The notes under the pieces are model-generated. The model had not been told where the DNA came from. It did not search any database and saw nothing but the letters and a program-made list of their open reading frames with translations. Positions 32,872 to 36,735 of a DNA stretch of 36,735 bases are shown here, one piece after another; the first letter of the stretch is position 1, and each line of letters begins with the position of its first letter. A program made the position numbers and the translations under genes. Source of the stretch: a bacterium. GTDB taxonomy: Bacteria; Patescibacteriota; Saccharimonadia; CAILAD01; GCA-016700035. The DNA is taken from assembly GCA_020854115.1 (NCBI GenBank), contig JADZGC010000001.1:1-36735 (forward strand). The letters are read 5' to 3'.

Positions 32872-33906
32872 ATGCAACGGAGATTCTTCTTCGCAGGACC
32901 GTTGATTCTGCTCGCCGCAGCAATCCTGCTGTGGGCGACCCCCACCCTCACCCGGGTCATCGCGGACCCAGGTCCGGATAGCACGACGACCACCGTCCCG
33001 ACGGCACCTCCGAGCGGAGACACTTGCGCCACCACGGTGCACTTCTTCGCTCAGGACGTCGGTGGCCACAAGTTCGGCCCAGCCGTGACCGAAGAGGTAA
33101 ACGCGGCTCAGGCCGACTTGCGGAACCGACTCTGCAGCGACCCCGCTCTGGCTGTGGCGTTGCAGGAGGACGTCTCCGACACCTTCTCGTCTCCGGACGA
33201 GCGGGTCGACAAGACGGCTGCATTGGTCCAGAACCCGGACGCCTGGCGTCTGACGGTCCTGGCGGTCACCAACGCCGTGGCGCAGGGAAACCCCCGCGTC
33301 GAGACGATGTCGGGGTCGTACAAGACCCTGTACATGGTGACGGAAGGTCGGCAGATCCCGGAGGTGTTCAATGCCTCCCCGGACAAGCCGAGCTTCGGGG
33401 TGCTGCGGTTCGACACGCCCCAGGGTGTGAAGAATCTCAAGCTGGACTGTGGATTCCAGCCGGTGGAGCAATCGTTCCCTCCGGCTGTTCCTCCTCGGAC
33501 CCAGCCTCCTTCCCCGAGGCAGCCCAAGCAGCCGCCGAAGCCCCCGACCACGGTGACTCCACCCACCACGGCTCCGCCGACGGTGACCACCCAGCCTCCT
33601 GCCACGACCGTGCCGCCGTCTCCGACGACGACTTGGAAGTGCGATAAGGGCTGGAAGCTCGTCGGGGGTCAGTGGGTCTGCGGTACCGGCGGTGACGTCG
33701 GCACTCCGCCGTACCAGCCACCGTCGACTCTCCCGCCGACCCCGGGCTTCAACCCGGCAACGACGGTTCCGGGGTCGACGATCCCACCAGGGGCCACCCC
33801 ACCGGTGAGCTTCGCCCCCACCCCGCCTCCCGAGGCGCCGGTGACGACCGACCCGCCGGCACAGGGTGATCCCTGTCAGTCGGCCAGTCCGCCTGCCTTC
33901 TGCTAG
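32872..33906 (+). CDS. Exported Cys- and Pro/Thr-rich protein of unknown function (344 aa)
   Basis: Unrecognised. A basic start and a hydrophobic core (about residues 5-22) form a signal peptide or membrane anchor. A Thr/Pro linker follows, then a folded domain (about 50-200) starting GDTCATTVHFFAQDVGGHKF and ending VKNLKLDCGFQPVEQ, with Cys near both ends. The rest is a long Pro/Thr-rich stretch interrupted by a small module WKCDKGWKLVGGQWVCG with two Cys, and ends in DPCQSASPPAFC. Paired Cys suggest disulfides outside the membrane. GAGGAG nine bases upstream supports the ATG. It ends in a strong terminator. Confidence 0.8.
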   Translation: MQRRFFFAGPLILLAAAILLWATPTLTRVIADPGPDSTTTTVPTAPPSGDTCATTVHFFAQDVGGHKFGPAVTEEVNAAQADLRNRLCSDPALAVALQEDVSDTFSSPDERVDKTAALVQNPDAWRLTVLAVTNAVAQGNPRVETMSGSYKTLYMVTEGRQIPEVFNASPDKPSFGVLRFDTPQGVKNLKLDCGFQPVEQSFPPAVPPRTQPPSPRQPKQPPKPPTTVTPPTTAPPTVTTQPPATTVPPSPTTTWKCDKGWKLVGGQWVCGTGGDVGTPPYQPPSTLPPTPGFNPATTVPGSTIPPGATPPVSFAPTPPPEAPVTTDPPAQGDPCQSASPPAFC

Positions 33907-33953
33907 AATAGGGGGCTTGTCCTCCTCACTCGGTAGTAGTTCAGGTTCCATCC

Positions 33954-33990
33954 GGGGCCGAGCGCGTATGCGCTCGGCCCCTCTTCTTTA
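33954..33990 (+). terminator. Strong intrinsic terminator at the right edge of the island
   Basis: GGGGCCGAGCGC (33954-33965) and GCGCTCGGCCCC (33970-33981) form a perfect 12-bp stem with a GTAT loop, followed by TCTTCTTTA. Confidence 0.93.
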
Positions 33991-34019
33991 CTTATCGGTA
34001 GATCATAATACGAAAGTCA

Positions 34020-34048
34020 TTGACAAATATGCTTATGTATGATAATAT
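34020..34048 (+). promoter_or_regulatory. Promoter 1 of the LPXTG surface protein gene (TTGACA-17-TAATAT)
   Basis: TTGACA at 34020-34025 and TAATAT at 34043-34048 are 17 bases apart, a near-consensus promoter about 140 bases before the start codon. Confidence 0.85.
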
Positions 34049-34124
34049 CTATGAGTCATACGCCATCTGGTGGAGCGACCTTTCACAGCTTATATGAGAA
34101 GTGGAATACGCTATTCTTACGTCA

Positions 34125-34153
34125 TTGACGGTACTGCAAATATATTACATAAC
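34125..34153 (+). promoter_or_regulatory. Possible promoter 2 of the LPXTG gene (TTGACG-17-CATAAC)
   Basis: TTGACG at 34125-34130 and CATAAC at 34148-34153 are 17 bases apart, with a further AT-rich stretch between. It is weaker than the upstream promoter and may give a second, shorter leader of about 36 bases. Confidence 0.4.
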
Positions 34154-34196
34154 ATAAGCACTTTCGAGCTCATTGCTCAGAAGAAAGGAGTCTTCT

Positions 34197-35393
34197 ATGA
34201 CTATGCTTACAAAAGTTCGCAATATTGCCTTGGCTGCTGGATTGGCTTTGCTTCCACTCGCTGCGCACGCTACTGACACGGTTCGTCTCGAATCACGTCT
34301 CGGTGTAGCAAACGCTTCTGCGGGTGAGCAAATGTACAATGCAAGCACCACTGCAAAGACCGACGAAACTGTTCAGGTTCAGTTGTGGTATCACAACATG
34401 GAAAACCCAGACAGCAATAAGGTCGCTCAAAATCTCAAAGCCAAGCTTCAGCTTCCGACTGCCGCTGGCAAAACCCAAAACATCAACGGTACAATCAGTG
34501 CCGACAACGGTAATACCGTAAACACCAACGCTACTGTCAATCTGACCCCAGAAAACAGCCGTCTCGAAATGGTCCCTGGCACCGCTATGTGGCGCCACAA
34601 CAAAGGCACTAACGAGCAGCCAAACTGGGTGACTGAAGGCCTTACGCCAGCTCAGGAGCAAGCGCTCTTGAATGGTGGTGTGGTTCTCGAGAATGCAAAG
34701 CCATGCTTTAACTTCGAGGCAACCCTCACCGTGAAGCTGCGCGTCAAGACTGACATCGTAGGTATCAGCAAGCAAGTGCGTGTACTTGGTCAAAAAGACT
34801 GGGTAACCGAAAACACTGCTAAGTCTGGTGACACACTCGAATATCGTATTAAATTCCAAAACGGTGGCAACACTGTACTCAAAGACGTTCAGATTGCTGA
34901 CACCCTTCCTGCAAACGTAACCTACGTAGCTGGTAGCACCAAGCTCGCGAATGGCAACCATCCTGATGGTGTGGCTGTCTCTGACAACCTCACAAAGGGT
35001 GGCATCAATGTCGGCGATTATGCTCCAGGTGCAGTCGGATATGTCATGTATCAGGTGAAGATTGCTAGTGATCTTAAACCAGGTAGCTATGACCTCAAGA
35101 ACGTTGCAGGCGTGAAAGTTGGCGAACAAATGAAATTTGCCGAGGCTCACACCAAGGTAACCGTTGAAGGTCCTAAGGAATGTAAGCCGGGTATTCCAGT
35201 AGGCGATAGCCGCTGTAATCCTACTCCTCCAACTCCAACCACACCGGTAACGGGTGGGACTGGCACGAGTTTGCCAGAGACTGGTCTTGAAGGGGCTGCA
35301 GCAGGTCTGCTCGGTACGACCGGTTTGACCTATGCTGGCTACTTCTACCGCCGAAGCCGCAAGGCTTTGACGAGCGCACTTCGAAACCAATAA
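34197..35393 (+). CDS. LPXTG surface protein with a DUF11-type repeat domain
   Basis: The 398-residue protein has a signal peptide (MTMLTKVRNIALAAGLALLPLAAHA), an N-terminal beta-rich region (about 25-210) and a DUF11-like immunoglobulin-fold domain (about 215-325) with SGDTLEYRIKFQNGGNTVL, DVQIADTLPANVTYV and a closing EAHTKVTVEG. A Pro/Thr/Gly linker is followed by a sortase sorting signal: LPETG (359-363), a hydrophobic span and a basic tail RRSRKALTSALRNQ. It should be anchored to the wall or exported to the cell surface. The ATG at 34197 has AAAGGAG at good spacing; an upstream ATG frame from 34173 includes that site. No sortase lies in this window. Confidence 0.9.
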   Translation: MTMLTKVRNIALAAGLALLPLAAHATDTVRLESRLGVANASAGEQMYNASTTAKTDETVQVQLWYHNMENPDSNKVAQNLKAKLQLPTAAGKTQNINGTISADNGNTVNTNATVNLTPENSRLEMVPGTAMWRHNKGTNEQPNWVTEGLTPAQEQALLNGGVVLENAKPCFNFEATLTVKLRVKTDIVGISKQVRVLGQKDWVTENTAKSGDTLEYRIKFQNGGNTVLKDVQIADTLPANVTYVAGSTKLANGNHPDGVAVSDNLTKGGINVGDYAPGAVGYVMYQVKIASDLKPGSYDLKNVAGVKVGEQMKFAEAHTKVTVEGPKECKPGIPVGDSRCNPTPPTPTTPVTGGTGTSLPETGLEGAAAGLLGTTGLTYAGYFYRRSRKALTSALRNQ

Positions 35394-35427
35394 GCTCGGT
35401 GAATTATCGCCTCATGTGAGGTGTACC

Positions 35428-35466
35428 AAAAAGGCCTGAAGAGCATCTGCTCGAACGGCCTTTTTG
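35428..35466 (+). terminator. Intrinsic terminator after the LPXTG gene
   Basis: AAAAAGGCC (35428-35436) pairs with GGCCTTTTT (35457-35465). An inner GAGCA/TGCTC hairpin lies within the loop. Confidence 0.92.
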
Positions 35467-35477
35467 TGTATTTGAGG

Positions 35478-35483
35478 TATAAT
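35478..35483 (+). promoter_or_regulatory. -10 box of prfB (TATAAT)
   Basis: A perfect TATAAT lies 27 bases before the prfB ATG. The -35 would fall in the terminator and is unclear. No Shine-Dalgarno precedes the start codon. Confidence 0.5.
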
Positions 35484-35510
35484 ACAATCTTAATAAAGTA
35501 CTGCACAGAC

Positions 35511-36596
35511 ATGAAACCAATTATTGAAGAACTGAGTAATTTGCTTGAGCAAGTCCAAGCTGCCAAGGAGCAGTTGCATTTGCAGTCCGAGCAAAAAGTA
35601 CTCGAAGAGCTCGAGGCTCGGATGAACGCGTCCGATTTTTGGTCTGACCAAGGCGAGGCGCAGCGGGTGAGTCGTGAGGCGGCGCTCCTGCGTAAATTTA
35701 TTGAAAGCTGGGACATTATCGAAGAATCACTCAAGACTAATCTCGAGCTGGCGGAAATGTCGGATGACACGTTACTCGATACCTTTCGCGAAACGACCGA
35801 CAGCATGGCGGAGTCAGTGCGCAATATGATGCTAACGGTGAAATTGTCTGGCAGATACGACAAGTCACCTGCGATCGTGCAGATTTCAGCCGGTGTGGGC
35901 GGTACTGATGCGCAAGATTGGGCCGAGATGCTGCTGACGATGTATACCCGTGCAGCCGAGAAGCTCGATCTCCAGGCTACACTAGTTGATATCTCGCGTG
36001 GTGAAGAAGCTGGCATCAAATCTGCGACTCTCGAGATCAGCGGCCCCTACGCCTATGGCAAGCTGAAGAGCGAGAAGGGCGTGCATAGATTAGTGCGTCT
36101 CAGTCCATTCAATAGTGATAATTTGCGTCAAACGAGCTTCGCGCTCGTAGATGTCGTGCCAGAGATTCCGATGGAAGAAGCCCACCTTGATGAAAAAGAC
36201 TTGAGAATCGATGTATTCCGCGCTGGCGGGCATGGTGGCCAAAGCGTGAATACGACTGACTCGGCAGTGCGCATTACCCACATCCCAACCGGTATTGTGG
36301 TGAGTATTCAAAATGAGCGCTCGCAGCTGAAGAATAAGGCGAAAGCGATGAGCATTCTCGCCGCACGCTTGGCTGAACTCGCACGCGAACAACATCTCGA
36401 TTCGATCGCTGACTTGCGAGGCAAGATTACCTCCGCAGACTGGGGTCAACAGATCAGATCATATGTGCTGCATCCGTATCAAAAGGTCAAAGATCATCGG
36501 ACCGACTACGAGACAAGCGACACTGAAGGGGTGCTCTCAGGCGAGATAGAACCCTTTATAGAAGCTTATTTGACGAAACAAATCCGTAAAGTATAG
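35511..36596 (+). CDS. prfB: Peptide chain release factor 2 (UAA/UGA)
   Basis: RF2 reads UAA and UGA. The 361-residue protein has the RF2-type stop-reading motif SPF (198-200, in HRLVRLSPFNSDNL) and GGQ at 242-244 ([18 protein letters not shown]). The N-terminus is the usual coiled coil. The frame is continuous from the ATG at 35511, so the programmed +1 frameshift found in many bacterial prfB genes is absent. A longer frame from 35421 is rejected because it crosses the terminator. Presence of RF2 argues against UGA recoding. Confidence 0.95.
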   Translation: MKPIIEELSNLLEQVQAAKEQLHLQSEQKVLEELEARMNASDFWSDQGEAQRVSREAALLRKFIESWDIIEESLKTNLELAEMSDDTLLDTFRETTDSMAESVRNMMLTVKLSGRYDKSPAIVQISAGVGGTDAQDWAEMLLTMYTRAAEKLDLQATLVDISRGEEAGIKSATLEISGPYAYGKLKSEKGVHRLVRLSPFNSDNLRQTSFALVDVVPEIPMEEAHLDEKDLRIDVFRAGGHGGQSVNTTDSAVRITHIPTGIVVSIQNERSQLKNKAKAMSILAARLAELAREQHLDSIADLRGKITSADWGQQIRSYVLHPYQKVKDHRTDYETSDTEGVLSGEIEPFIEAYLTKQIRKV

Positions 36597-36609
36597 CATA
36601 CATGTATCT

Positions 36610-36735
36610 ATGCCACGCGAGGGTGAACAATTTCTTCATAGCAAAGACGACAAGCTGCATCGTAGCCTCCCGGTTGAGCTCGAGCAGATACGACGAGCTC
36701 GCGCATCGCACGATCAAGAATATGTTGTAGATACC
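36610..36735 (+). CDS. Start of an unknown protein, cut by the right window edge
   Basis: Forty-two codons from an ATG 13 bases after prfB stay open to the edge. The visible part is hydrophilic: MPREGEQFLHSKDDKLHRS, then PVELEQIRRARASHDQEYVV. There is no signal peptide or membrane segment. I do not recognise it. No clear Shine-Dalgarno precedes it; the close spacing suggests it is read through from prfB. Confidence 0.5.
   Translation, partial: MPREGEQFLHSKDDKLHRSLPVELEQIRRARASHDQEYVVDT

Noticed and set aside
32767-33951. Long open frame on the minus strand (394 codons)
   Set aside because: It is Arg/Gly-rich, lies opposite the exported protein gene that has a signal peptide, ribosome site and terminator, and is explained by the high G+C content.
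34293-35390. Minus-strand open frame of 365 codons opposite the LPXTG gene
   Set aside because: The plus strand has signal peptide, DUF11 and LPXTG features in one frame; the antisense product has none.

Overview
The window looks like chromosomal DNA of a reduced-genome bacterium of the Patescibacteria/CPR radiation, most likely Saccharibacteria-like. The clues are a DUF5663-type small protein beside secA, a class I (archaeal-type) lysyl-tRNA synthetase, short core proteins, a Gram-positive style envelope set (LCP ligase, Rpf-like muralytic enzyme, MreBCD with a class B PBP, an LPXTG surface protein), and a classic ribosomal gene cluster from which pyrH, uppS, cdsA and dxr are missing. The lineage call is inference from gene content, not a phylogeny. 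Both RF1 and RF2 are encoded and UGA is used as a stop, so the genetic code looks standard.

Layout. 1-3203: an LCP-family ligase cut by the left edge, a polytopic membrane protein and an HtrA-like protease, probably one operon. 3187-5506 (minus): prmC, prfA and rpmE. 5584-6846: an SPFH/band 7 protein followed by a decayed pentapeptide-repeat gene. 6873-8279 (minus): an unknown small gene and a secreted Rpf-like enzyme with a strong promoter and a long leader. 8314-12711: rpsB-tsf-frr, a frameshifted MazG-like pyrophosphohydrolase, an RseP-type site-2 protease and a CPBP membrane protease. 12780-17178: mreB, mreC, mreD and PBP2, the elongation module. 17207-21046: greA, lysS, serS and a short HPF. 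21050-22001: two single-gene units for small Cys-pair (zinc-ribbon-like) proteins. 22043-29788: secA, a DUF5663-like protein and a 1545-residue unrecognised protein. 29811-33990: a markedly G+C-rich island of three unrecognised genes, each with its own AT-rich promoter and strong terminator. 34020-36735: a DUF11/LPXTG surface protein, prfB, and the start of an unknown gene cut by the right edge.

How it fits together. The left and middle parts are translation (rpsB, tsf, frr, prfA, prfB, prmC, rpmE, lysS, serS, hpf) and cell-wall growth (LCP, Rpf, MreBCD, PBP2). The right part, from secA to the LPXTG protein, reads as an export and cell-surface district. Four of its proteins carry long Pro-, Thr- or Ala-rich low-complexity stretches, and three of those also carry predicted signal or membrane segments (the giant protein, the coiled-coil membrane protein and the exported Pro/Thr-rich protein). 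The most promising undescribed system is the three-gene G+C-rich island plus the giant protein. The proteins look like a cytosolic acidic component, a coiled-coil membrane-anchored component and an exported Cys/Pro/Thr-rich component, but no function can be assigned from sequence alone.

Regulation is unusually readable. Many promoters match TTGACA/TATAAT with 16-18 bp spacing. Several genes have a -10 box only 6-9 bases before the start codon, which suggests leaderless mRNAs. Oddities include a PBP2 frame whose only well-placed start is ATC, a palindrome filling the rpf promoter spacer, and an rpsB leader that can form two mutually exclusive hairpins. Two genes carry single-base disruptions. 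They may be genuine decay or sequencing errors.
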